Below are positions 57,601 through 64,000 of a DNA stretch of 64,000 nucleotides, piece after piece (position 1 is the first letter of the stretch; every line of letters starts with the position of its first letter). The notes under the pieces were generated by a model. It had not been told where the DNA came from and ran no database searches. It saw nothing but the letters and a program-made list of their open reading frames with translations. The stretch lies in contig CAKQEA010000002.1 in assembly GCA_934229785.1 (NCBI GenBank), forward strand, positions 1 to 64,000, given 5' to 3'. Position numbers and translations under genes: made by a program. This DNA comes from an uncultured Anaeroplasmataceae bacterium (GTDB lineage: Bacteria > Bacillota_I > Bacilli_A > Acholeplasmatales > Anaeroplasmataceae).

Positions 57601-60060
57601 AAAATTTTCATCTAAGTAAATTAAAGCTTGCTCACCAACTAGAGAAATTGAATTTGAATATAATTTATAATGAAGCATTTCATTAGTGTCAAGTAACACA
57701 TCAAATTCTTGATTAAAATTCTGTTGATCACCAGAGAATACACTACTTTGATTATCTATATAGATATTATAATTAAATTTGTTTATAACAACTATTCCGG
57801 TAACTAAATTAATATCATAATTAGATATTTCTTCAATTTCTATTTTTTCATCATCATCAAATAAAATGAAATCATAATTATCATTAATTTTCTTTATATC
57901 TATGATATATTTTCCAACATTTTTAACATTAGTATAACTAATATCATCTTTAATAAAAATATAACTAGGTATTATTTTGTAAGAGTCAATTTTAAACTCA
58001 GGTGTTGGACTAAATTTATCGCCATATGTTATTACCCTAGTATCAATAGTTAAATCAAATATCTTTTTGTTAATAGTTAAAATAGCTTGATTTTTACATA
58101 TTATTTTGTAATCATCCTTCTTAGAAACTCCTAATACCTCATAATTTTCTTCATCTACAAAAATATCATAGCTTCCATTATTTTTAGGAATAACTTTATC
58201 ATTGCCTAATTTAAAATAAGTGTTAAATTTGATTTCATCCTTTAATAATTTTTGTCCACTTATATTAAAATTACTAGAATATTCAAAATTATTACGATTA
58301 TAAGTTGTTGTTACATCATTTGCTGATACTTCTAGCTTAATCGGAGTAATCTCAAAAGATACATCAGATACAGAAGTAACTATATAATCATTTTTTTCAC
58401 CATTAATTATATTGTAATCATGTAATTTGACTGTATATGTACCAGCATGTAAAGCATAATCTGATTCTTCATCATTACAATAATACTTCAAAATTGCTTC
58501 TACTTGCTCGCCATTAACCAGTTCATCATTTATTTTATAAGTAGTCTTAACAATATTACCATTATATTGGCGTATTTCTAAGCTATTAATAGAGATATTA
58601 ACTACTCTTGGCATAATTGTCAAGCAACCATAAAAATAATTAATATCATAAGAATTTAATAGCTTTTTATTATCTTCATCTGATAACTCGTTATTGTATA
58701 TTGTAATGGTGTACTTATTTTCAATACTACCTACATGGGTAATGCTTATTGTTTCATTAACTCTATATTTTTCATTAGGATATAATTGTTCAATATTTAA
58801 ATCAGTATTAGCCAAGGCAATACCATCATAAGTCTTACTTTCAGACGCAGTTTCTACATTAATACTTTTCTTATTAATCTCTAATTTTCCATAAGAATAT
58901 TCTATATCATAGTAATCAGAGACAATTTCATTATCCCTTTTTACATCAACAATTAAACTATTATCAATTACTCCTGCGAATCTAATAACTGGAATAGCTG
59001 AATTTTCACTTAATAAAAGGCTATCACCATTTAATAGATTATTTGGGGAATCAGAAGCTAAATAAAAATCGTTTTCAGTTGCCTTCGTCAATTCATTACT
59101 ATCATATACCTTACTATAAGATGCAGTTTCAATTTTAATTTTTCTCTTTAAAATTTCAAATGTTCCATATAGATCTTTGTTACAAACATTATAATTATTA
59201 GAGACGTCATTTTTAAAATTGTTAAATTTAATTGAATTTATCTTGTAGGTATAAACACCTGGAAGTATTGCCTCCTCAATCACTTCATTTTTAGAATTAA
59301 AAATATTAATTGAATCAATTTGAAAATCATCAGAAAAAGATAGTTGTTCTTTTAAACTAAATAAATTTTCTACATTTAAAATAAAAGGAGTGCCATCATA
59401 TACTTTAGTTTTAAAATCATCTAGCACTATCAATGAAATATCCTTCTTATTAAAATCAATGACTGATGTTTGATTTACAATATCATAGGAATCAGTAACA
59501 TTTTCACCAGCTAAATTTTTAATAATTAGGCTATCTTTGTTAACACATACATTAGTTGAAGATTGAGTTAAATCATCATAATTAAAGGCTAAATCAGCTA
59601 AATATACATAATCTCCATCCTTTAAATTATCACACGATATAACAGGCTTTTCACCATAAATGACATTGTCTGAGGCAATTGAAATAGTTAATGGTCTTTT
59701 TGAAATAATAAGCTTTTTAATTTCACTAACCTTTTTTTCAAATGCTCCATTTGAGGTTACCCTAACATAATACTCGCCAGCATTTTCAGGTGTTGTTGTT
59801 GTCCATTCATCTTCTCCTATTTTACAAAATTCAAAAGTAGTTTTTGAAAATAAAGATGAAGATGAAAAGCTTAGCTTTTGACCATATTGAATTTCATTAT
59901 CAATAGTAAAACTTCTTATTGTACCCTTACCAAAAAGATAAAAGCTCAAAATAGCAGTTAAAACTACAAATATAGAAATAATTAATATTCTATGTTTTAC
60001 AATTGTATTTTTAATATTTGCAGCTTTCTCAACTTTTTGAAAATACTTATCATAGCGCAT
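51643..60060 (-). CDS. Giant 2805-residue MBG-repeat surface protein
   Basis: After a basic cytoplasmic start, a TM helix (about 27-50) anchors the N-terminus. The rest is some 27 MBG/YDG-type beta domains, about 85-100 residues each. Each domain carries a variant of the motif T/V-Y-D/N-G, for example VYDGTPF, TYDGIAL, QYNGNIV, IYNGENV, TYCGKKI, VYDGEAI, KYNGLNH and QYNGEKL. Most domains end with a pattern like SxNYxIxxxxGxLxI. It has no sorting signal or C-terminal anchor. About residues 760-1600 form a higher-order tandem of three 3-domain units. Such proteins form long fibres or adhesins. The upstream 467-residue protein is a short relative. RBS GGGAGG precedes the ATG. Confidence 0.9.
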   Translation of the reverse strand: MRYDKYFQKVEKAANIKNTIVKHRILIISIFVVLTAILSFYLFGKGTIRSFTIDNEIQYGQKLSFSSSSLFSKTTFEFCKIGEDEWTTTTPENAGEYYVRVTSNGAFEKKVSEIKKLIISKRPLTISIASDNVIYGEKPVISCDNLKDGDYVYLADLAFNYDDLTQSSTNVCVNKDSLIIKNLAGENVTDSYDIVNQTSVIDFNKKDISLIVLDDFKTKVYDGTPFILNVENLFSLKEQLSFSDDFQIDSINIFNSKNEVIEEAILPGVYTYKINSIKFNNFKNDVSNNYNVCNKDLYGTFEILKRKIKIETASYSKVYDSNELTKATENDFYLASDSPNNLLNGDSLLLSENSAIPVIRFAGVIDNSLIVDVKRDNEIVSDYYDIEYSYGKLEINKKSINVETASESKTYDGIALANTDLNIEQLYPNEKYRVNETISITHVGSIENKYTITIYNNELSDEDNKKLLNSYDINYFYGCLTIMPRVVNISINSLEIRQYNGNIVKTTYKINDELVNGEQVEAILKYYCNDEESDYALHAGTYTVKLHDYNIINGEKNDYIVTSVSDVSFEITPIKLEVSANDVTTTYNRNNFEYSSNFNISGQKLLKDEIKFNTYFKLGNDKVIPKNNGSYDIFVDEENYEVLGVSKKDDYKIICKNQAILTINKKIFDLTIDTRVITYGDKFSPTPEFKIDSYKIIPSYIFIKDDISYTNVKNVGKYIIDIKKINDNYDFILFDDDEKIEIEEISNYDINLVTGIVVINKFNYNIYIDNQSSVFSGDQQNFNQEFDVLLDTNEMLHYKLYSNSISLVGEQALIYLDENFTVKANNDDTTNNYNIQLEGNSIFELSKLDYQIEAFLTKYSSIYNGENVNYIDLLKFNVSGIFKVNDDDYKLVIEDMYNATDIKYVSKYNINIKLNSINGFSINNFNIDTNEFNLNYEVLKANLTLRFNPDNLFYTYCGLEINPTEDYVIIKGTIYNNSVLKLSVSYRDDNNKFIIPKNAGSYFYNVFSYSEIVNDIRIPYENYNIIIDENSIFEIKPYLYKLELSDFDFTSKFNGQKQKYDNIIDKNLLLDDMLECNLYSDDIIYVGERAGILLGDWTASYYHNGQSIDISSNYQIELASFYEFSIIPLDYMINTYLASTKSIYNGNIVDYKSLLVFDEKSTENVHIKVNKDDYVSSVVDQYNAIEIRYVSNYTINIKLNTIGGFELKNFDIDVIDYTLYYDVLKADLTLEFNPKNVTYTYCGKKIIPLNEYDIVYGKIFNDSILNLNISYRNDQGELTTTKNVGIYYYFIESYKEIFNDEELIYQNYNIDVDTNSLFEIKPYRYIIKLADQYTIFNGELHSYSYIQSDLYISETNEYLSYSLNSSEITYVEQFSKIEIGFNVRDLTGEDTSNNYDVEFEEQAYFRISPLKYSVSLELLNNQSTYNGNIVEYNTIFSFDVSGSFVIDNNDYTTILNDQYNSQLIKYASLYNVNVKLKSINGFSLNNFDLNLSEFSFDYEVLKANLSIKFNPSNTQYTYNGEAIEPNDYVVVDGIIFNNNSSLKMSPLFKLDDEDIIPIHVGTYKYYDLTYIEVINNKESSYQNYNISLIDSTFEIIPIIINVSANDDSCIYTRNNYNYDKKINISNNKLDSDDFKFKLYYHKVNNSVEDNMRLDNVSYTGEYKIYVDTEDYEVIGISNNNDYDIVCDSAATLIIGKKIIKVTIKDINTIYSENYEPEFILDDNQYNLEVNYLYDDLPNKPIHASSSYYKISITDSFRLFYNQEEIADDEKNDCYELDVVFGKLMIDRLTYNLIGNRENETYSHNILLDIDNNKIKNYSNVGDYYDEICFKTYVEELDLNLNYVKATEIHAGTYYEMPYIDEENIVIDGLGRYSDYEFKKIRHEFVVSPIKIELSYPSLDKVYDGEAIKIDLTQITIKNIDSILSGDLIDFNYKISAKNNLVFEMKNVIRDNYNNVLAYKITFEPNVISSISLSNDYEVTNPNYDVKILPRSINVITGSITTYYNGENIFINEFSLSEDEYALPDGQYFTLDTTKATVSFKDVGVYDNLIYCLIKDDVDDLTMNYDISYSWGIINILKRKIFITTSTKTDSYLNGKTSLQSFNYTIDNNDIYDEFGNQIPNGLAPNHIIVVDEEKSSTLSSIGEINNILAIKIYDMNDITYDLSNNYEIKYNYGKLILLKRNIYVKFNFDLCHFEYDDSISLKKYVSCYDDENCSNIIDIDEIDSSIIKFIYFEDYNGNFNDSIVDNYHLLPGKYKISCDSFNTIYNGEYTTNSYEINFLNEDSAFIVYKRNIKIVTNNKNVFYNGYEDTKDFNFKAYKIDESGNIDLKILAQAYGDEIKVNDELSKDVFIAKNIKNSSIENKLIFDIINSDGEDTSMFYNIKYEYGTLSVTTRLDEEVEITTPKDVVYKYNGLNHLVLDKDGFYSFSTEFKKENSKVKIIVKFTDDDIYLDEDFNDMASNNINAGKYYIKWNLNLITISINNEELSYDDSLISVDGSVINVYFTVERRIIFIRGKNLTYTYDGLNHYITDYELIDHTSLTSEDDYNLVSIEDIGYVDKAVVEYDGYGDKDFINSKQINILSVTIYNSGVDVTSSYECYYNYDSVANRYSKATANKLNRFKNRFITIINAKPRELEIKTGSAERQYNGEKLIFNDIFEIKNESILLPGHTVTKIDNEMYIIHVGSTKNAVKFKVTDEYGNDVSKFYIGKYLEGKLKITRVEITITTGSEEFFYDGIAHSNHTFTCEGLLAGYRVEIADEAFKNSITDVGSISNSINKQYVNIYDINHNIVNSDFKITVIAGVLSVK
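55270..57790. repeat. Three-fold higher-order repeat (about 840 bp each) in the giant gene
   Basis: Three successive three-domain units can be followed in the protein. Each has a domain of the VFSG/KFNG/IFNG type, one of the IYNG-N-V type and one of the TYCG/TYNG type. Recurring phrases are KLNSINGF, KLNTIGGF and KLKSINGF, each followed by a Phe-x-IxF block and an LKAxL segment. Unit starts are about 57785, 56950 and 56090 (approximate). Similar VSAND domains flank the array on both sides. Confidence 0.75.
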
Positions 60061-60093
60061 ATGTTATAAACCTCCCTTCAAATTTTTTTTAAA

Positions 60094-61497
60094 TCAAATA
60101 CCACTACTACCAGTACTATCTTTTAAAACTATAGTACCTGGAACAATTATAATATCAAAATAATTTATGTAATCTTCATAACCTGGTATATCAAAATCTA
60201 CTTCCACAATTATTTGACGCGAATAATTATCATAACTAAGAAATGAACTATATAATGAAAAGTACCCATCATAACTACGTTCATCATTAGAAAAAAATTC
60301 ACTAACAACTACAGGTGAAATTGAGACATTAAAATCCTCAGCATAATAGGTCCCCGTATAAATTGTAACTTTAACTTTATTAATATTAAATAGAGTTTCG
60401 TTGTTATTTAATGTATAACAATTATTATAATCATTATTTTCATTTTTAAATGTTGCAGTAGCAATATTGTTTTTTGAAACATAGGTTGCTTTACCTTCTA
60501 CATTTAATTCAATAATATCATTATCAATTTTAACCCACGCCATAGGAGCCTGTGCTTCATCATTAAACACAAGTGGTGTTTCATCCCAAATAACATTAAG
60601 CCTTTTCTTTTCAATACTTACATTTAAATTACTAACAATTAATTCATAATTATCTAAATCAATATTGTTTTTGTTATTTATTATAGATACTTTTAAATCA
60701 TCAATAACATAATCACCTGCATTTAAGCAGCTTGATAATTTTTCGCTTGAAAGACTTATTTCAACACCATCTAATTGTTCAGACAAAGAGTATTTAATAC
60801 TATTAATATCTATATTTTCTCCATCGTATTCTTTTACATATTGCTCAAAAGTTATATTTAAAGGTGCTTTATTAACAACAATACTTCCATTTAAACATTC
60901 TATTGAATAATTATCTGAAACCTCTTTTCCAACATAATTATAAATTTTAGCTTCCATTTCACTTTTAGTTGATGAAGTTATATCAGATATCTGTGTTTTA
61001 AAAATTGGCTGAATACTATGACCTGATAATAATTCACCTTCAACTATAGAAAATGAATTAGGTGTCACAGCCTCACCATTATATATAGCCTTAACGTCAT
61101 CAACCTTTAATTTAATCTTCCTTTTAGTTACTTCTAATTTTCCAGAATTGACTTTTATATTAAAATTAGAAGTTACATCTATATCATCACTATTTAATAC
61201 CTTAACAGTTGCGCTTGAAGAAGATACACCAACATCAGTTTGACTTCCTTCAAAAGTTACATCTAACTTATATTTGTTCTTATCTAAGGTAGTTTTCCCC
61301 TGAATAATATCATACCTTAATGGGTAAAGTGTAGTATCATCATATACCTTTGACTCATCAGCTATAGTAATTTCAATATTATCTTTATCATGTTTAATAA
61401 CATCATTAGACATTAATATAAAGTAAGTTCCTAGAACTGAAGCTCCAACGATTATTAATATGCCTAAAATTTTCAATAAACTTTTAAAAACCTTCAT
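60094..61497 (-). CDS. Short MBG-repeat membrane-anchored protein
   Basis: 467 residues. An N-terminal TM helix (about 8-30) is followed by four or more MBG domains, with motifs VYDDTTL, IYNGEAV, EYDGENI and a degenerate VFNDEAQ, then a last divergent part. Domain ends such as FNIKVNSGKLEVTK and YSIECLNGSIVVNK match those of the giant protein next to it. It lies 33 bases before the giant gene and 12 bases after the AAA gene, so all three are co-transcribed. It may be a base or cap piece for the giant fibre. RBS AAGGGGG precedes the ATG. Confidence 0.85.
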   Translation of the reverse strand: MKVFKSLLKILGILIIVGASVLGTYFILMSNDVIKHDKDNIEITIADESKVYDDTTLYPLRYDIIQGKTTLDKNKYKLDVTFEGSQTDVGVSSSSATVKVLNSDDIDVTSNFNIKVNSGKLEVTKRKIKLKVDDVKAIYNGEAVTPNSFSIVEGELLSGHSIQPIFKTQISDITSSTKSEMEAKIYNYVGKEVSDNYSIECLNGSIVVNKAPLNITFEQYVKEYDGENIDINSIKYSLSEQLDGVEISLSSEKLSSCLNAGDYVIDDLKVSIINNKNNIDLDNYELIVSNLNVSIEKKRLNVIWDETPLVFNDEAQAPMAWVKIDNDIIELNVEGKATYVSKNNIATATFKNENNDYNNCYTLNNNETLFNINKVKVTIYTGTYYAEDFNVSISPVVVSEFFSNDERSYDGYFSLYSSFLSYDNYSRQIIVEVDFDIPGYEDYINYFDIIIVPGTIVLKDSTGSSGI

Positions 61498-61509
61498 CTT
61501 TTTACCCCC

Positions 61510-63093
61510 TTAAGAATTTTGTTCAATAGTATAAATAGCATTTTTACATAATGGCATCTTATCAACACCAAATACTTCATCTATATAATTACACAATGCC
61601 TCTGATTGACTTTTTACATATACAGGATTTTTACTCTCTAGCTTTCTTAATATCTTTCTTGATATTATATCATCTAGTGCATCTAGCTCACTTCCACCAC
61701 ACGCAACCATTACTGGAGCATAGATTTGTATCTGCTTCATTATACGATTTCCAAATGTAATATGAAATTTATCTATTAAATACTTATCTAGCATTTGTAA
61801 TCTTCTTAGGTTTCTTTGGGATAGCTTATATTCCTTTATTGCTTCATCAAATTTTACTTGTAAAAATTCACTCGTTATTCTCTTTGGCTCGATAGCCTCT
61901 GCTTCAAACACCTCTGCCTTGGTATCTAAATTTATTACCATCGCTCTATCATATACCTTATCTGATATTGCAAATGTTGAATCATCGTTATTAGCAGTTC
62001 CTATAAACCACATGTTCGTTGGTAATCTTAATTTTCCTTTATTTAATAGCTTTGGATCTGTTGGCCATACATCTGATACTACATCTAAATTTCTACCCTC
62101 TGGATTTGGCAATTCTAATAATGATAAAAACTCTGCAAAATAGTATTCCACTCTTGCTATATTCATTTCATCTAATACTGTTATATAAATCTGAGGATTA
62201 TAATTTGCCTCATACATCTTATATAGCAATGTTGTTTCATTGAATTTTCTTGTAAATTCATTATAATATCCAATCAAATCTGTTCTTTCCTTCCACATTG
62301 GTTGGATCGGAACTACAACTGCCTTATTATCTAAAAATTCTCCAAACGCATAGGCTAATGATGTCTTACCTGTTCCTGACATACCCTGCAATATCAAAAG
62401 CTTTGTTACAGAAAGTCCTGCAATAAACCTTCTTATATCCGAGATATCATAATATAGCTTTAGCCTACCTGCTGAGAAATTCCTAAAATCATTACATATT
62501 TCCTCAAGACTGATATTATCCTTAAATAACTCTTTTTCTTTATCCTCATATTCTAAATCTATTTGATTTAGCATATAAAATCTTGTATCAGTTGTATTTA
62601 CCTCAATTGGTTCTTCAGCTATTTCACTAGATTTTAAATCATCTTCCTTATTTAACAAAGTAGCTTCTTTATTTAATTTTGTATTATCTTCTACAGGATT
62701 ACTATTATAGTATTCATTAGTAATTACATTCTCTTTATCAACAGGTATATCCTTTTTTATAATTTTTCTTTTAGACTTATTACTACTTATCGGTTGTTGC
62801 TGAATAATTTTTTCCTTATATTTTTTTTCATTCTTATCAAGACCTGAAAATTTATAAATATAAGAAGCATCCTTTCTATTTTTTACAACATTTCTAGATA
62901 GTTTAATATATAAGATCATAACCAAAGATAAAACAACCATTATTACTAAGATATAATATTTTAAATTTGAAGAATCAAGGAAAAGGCGATTTCCATTTAC
63001 AAATGAATATTCATATACTGCAAACCCCAACATAATGAAAACAATTGTTGAAATTATTAACAATAATATATAAATATATTTTTTATTTTGCAT
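61510..63093 (-). CDS. Membrane-anchored McrB-like AAA+ ATPase
   Basis: 527 residues from ATG 63093, preceded by AGGAGGTGATTTCT; a GTG at 63102 lies inside that site. Two N-terminal TM helices (about 5-27 and 42-62) and a charged linker (about 65-185) precede an AAA_5/McrB-type domain. That domain has Walker A GMSGTGKTS (about 240), Walker B VLDEMNIARVEYYFAEFLSLLE and sensor 1 FIGTANND, then an SDKVYDRA element. McrB itself is a GTPase of DNA restriction; here no McrC or nuclease lies nearby, and the TM anchor and surface-protein partners argue for a role at the membrane. It could remodel or export the MBG proteins. This is inference from order. Confidence 0.85.
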   Translation of the reverse strand: MQNKKYIYILLLIISTIVFIMLGFAVYEYSFVNGNRLFLDSSNLKYYILVIMVVLSLVMILYIKLSRNVVKNRKDASYIYKFSGLDKNEKKYKEKIIQQQPISSNKSKRKIIKKDIPVDKENVITNEYYNSNPVEDNTKLNKEATLLNKEDDLKSSEIAEEPIEVNTTDTRFYMLNQIDLEYEDKEKELFKDNISLEEICNDFRNFSAGRLKLYYDISDIRRFIAGLSVTKLLILQGMSGTGKTSLAYAFGEFLDNKAVVVPIQPMWKERTDLIGYYNEFTRKFNETTLLYKMYEANYNPQIYITVLDEMNIARVEYYFAEFLSLLELPNPEGRNLDVVSDVWPTDPKLLNKGKLRLPTNMWFIGTANNDDSTFAISDKVYDRAMVINLDTKAEVFEAEAIEPKRITSEFLQVKFDEAIKEYKLSQRNLRRLQMLDKYLIDKFHITFGNRIMKQIQIYAPVMVACGGSELDALDDIISRKILRKLESKNPVYVKSQSEALCNYIDEVFGVDKMPLCKNAIYTIEQNS

Positions 63094-63112
63094 AGAAATC
63101 ACCTCCTATTAA

Positions 63113-64000
63113 TTAATCTTTTTCATTTATTTTTTCTTTTTCTAAGCTTTTATCTACTACATTAACATCATCATTAGACATACTATTTACTTTATCATTA
63201 TAGCCAAGATTATCATCATTTTGAGTATCTGAGTCGACTAAATCTGAAGCTTTTGAAGAAAAATCAGTATTAATCGTTTTATTTTTCTTCTCTTTTTTCG
63301 TCCATAAAAGTTTTTTTCTAATAGACCTTTTAGTAAGACGCCATTGCTCCTTAAAAAACGTATTAAATGCTTCAAATTCTTCCTCTAATTCTTCAAATCT
63401 TTCCTTTGAGGTTAGCTCGTCATTTGGTTTTATAAGCTTATATTCACTTCTAATACCTCTTAGCATGGCAGCCATAAGGCGTCTATCATACATAGCCTGT
63501 TCTAAATTTTTCTGCATTGTATTTAGCTTTTCATTAGTTTCAATATTTGCTGTAGAAATCAAAGTGCTACAATCACTTTCCATCTTTTTAAGCTTATCCT
63601 CGTAGGAATCAACCATTTGATTATATTCATTTTGTAAAGTTAAAATCTTGTTGTTTAATATATCTAAATTGTTATTATATTCATTTTTAGCGTTATCAAG
63701 TTCATCATGTAATGATTCAATTTCATTATTTAAATTTGTAATCTCTTCCTCATGTGATTTTGTAATTGACTCTAATTTATTATAATGTTCTTCATTAAGC
63801 CTTTGAATTTCATTTTTATGATCATCCTCGAGCTCTAGAATTTCAGATTCATGTTTTATATTTATGGCATTAATTTCGCTTTCATAATATTCCTTTTGCT
63901 CATCAAGCCTTTCTAAATACATATCCTCTTGCTTCTTAATTTCTTCTTGATGCTCTTCATTTAATGTCTCTATTTCTAAGGCATGCTGACGTCTTAATTC
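63113..64000 (-). CDS. Coiled-coil protein (5' part beyond right edge)
   Basis: The frame stays open from the window edge (64000) through ATG 63922 to a stop at 63113-63115, so the true start lies to the right. The visible 295 residues are mostly a long coiled coil rich in Glu, Lys, Asn and Leu (first about 150). A short conserved-looking stretch with RRLMAAMLRGIRSEYKL and a basic region with KEQWRLTKRSIRKKLLW follow. The end is acidic and Ser/Asp-rich. No TM helix is seen in this part. It lies 19 bases before the AAA ATPase start and is probably its cytoplasmic partner or scaffold. Confidence 0.75.
   Translation of the reverse strand, partial: ELRRQHALEIETLNEEHQEEIKKQEDMYLERLDEQKEYYESEINAINIKHESEILELEDDHKNEIQRLNEEHYNKLESITKSHEEEITNLNNEIESLHDELDNAKNEYNNNLDILNNKILTLQNEYNQMVDSYEDKLKKMESDCSTLISTANIETNEKLNTMQKNLEQAMYDRRLMAAMLRGIRSEYKLIKPNDELTSKERFEELEEEFEAFNTFFKEQWRLTKRSIRKKLLWTKKEKKNKTINTDFSSKASDLVDSDTQNDDNLGYNDKVNSMSNDDVNVVDKSLEKEKINEKD

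Noticed and set aside
61551..62243. Plus-strand open frames opposite the AAA gene
   Set aside because: They overlap a well-supported gene on the other strand, lack ribosome binding sites and resemble no family.
1..64000. tRNA and rRNA genes
   Set aside because: No cloverleaf with a GTTCRA-type T-loop and CCA end and no rRNA sequence was recognised on either strand by reading; a covariance-model search could still find one.

Overview
The window is AT-rich (roughly 30% G+C by eye), uses TGA as a stop, and reads as a low-G+C Bacillota genome. A gerA-type spore germination operon points to a spore former. KtrAB potassium uptake, YitT and DegV proteins, an ABC-F ATPase, BspA-type leucine-rich repeats and MBG repeat proteins fit an uncultured gut member of the Bacilli; that placement is inference. 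Almost every gene is on the minus strand. The only plus-strand coding matter is a pair of decayed YhcG-type nuclease genes.

Left part (1-22.7 kb, minus strand): the 5' end of what looks like a group II intron sits just behind the terminator of a small lipoprotein gene. Next comes a thiol-redox group: a thioredoxin-domain lipoprotein (3965-7048), a membrane protein with a CD1871A-like CxxC tail (3097-3891), and a NapH-like iron-sulfur membrane protein fused to a thioredoxin domain (1164-3092). An operon from 17727 down to 7710 follows: a DUF4175-like membrane protein, a MoxR AAA ATPase, a DUF58 protein, two BatA/vWA membrane proteins and a lipoprotein, all overlapping or closely spaced behind a strong promoter. 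A 1516-residue Ig-like lipoprotein (18124-22674) appears frameshifted in its last repeat.

Middle part (22.7-41.8 kb): the two YhcG pseudogenes, a diguanylate cyclase, the germination operon (29827 to 26474) with a small extra gene, a decayed gene, ktrB-ktrA plus a DagK/YegS lipid kinase, an ABC-F/YitT/DUF308/DegV run, an Rpn-type nuclease, and a MacB-like ABC exporter behind a promoter with two palindromes.

Right part (41.9-64 kb): a long run of surface and membrane genes that I cannot assign to a known system. In transcription order these are a coiled-coil protein (running off the right edge), a membrane-anchored McrB-like AAA ATPase, an MBG-repeat protein, a 2805-residue MBG-repeat protein with a three-fold higher-order repeat, a polytopic protein with an acidic repeat tail, a small membrane protein, a membrane-anchored leucine-rich-repeat protein, and a 1559-residue protein with a CvpA-like membrane start. 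This is the best candidate for an undescribed system: a cytoplasmic AAA motor linked to very large extracytoplasmic fibres or adhesins.
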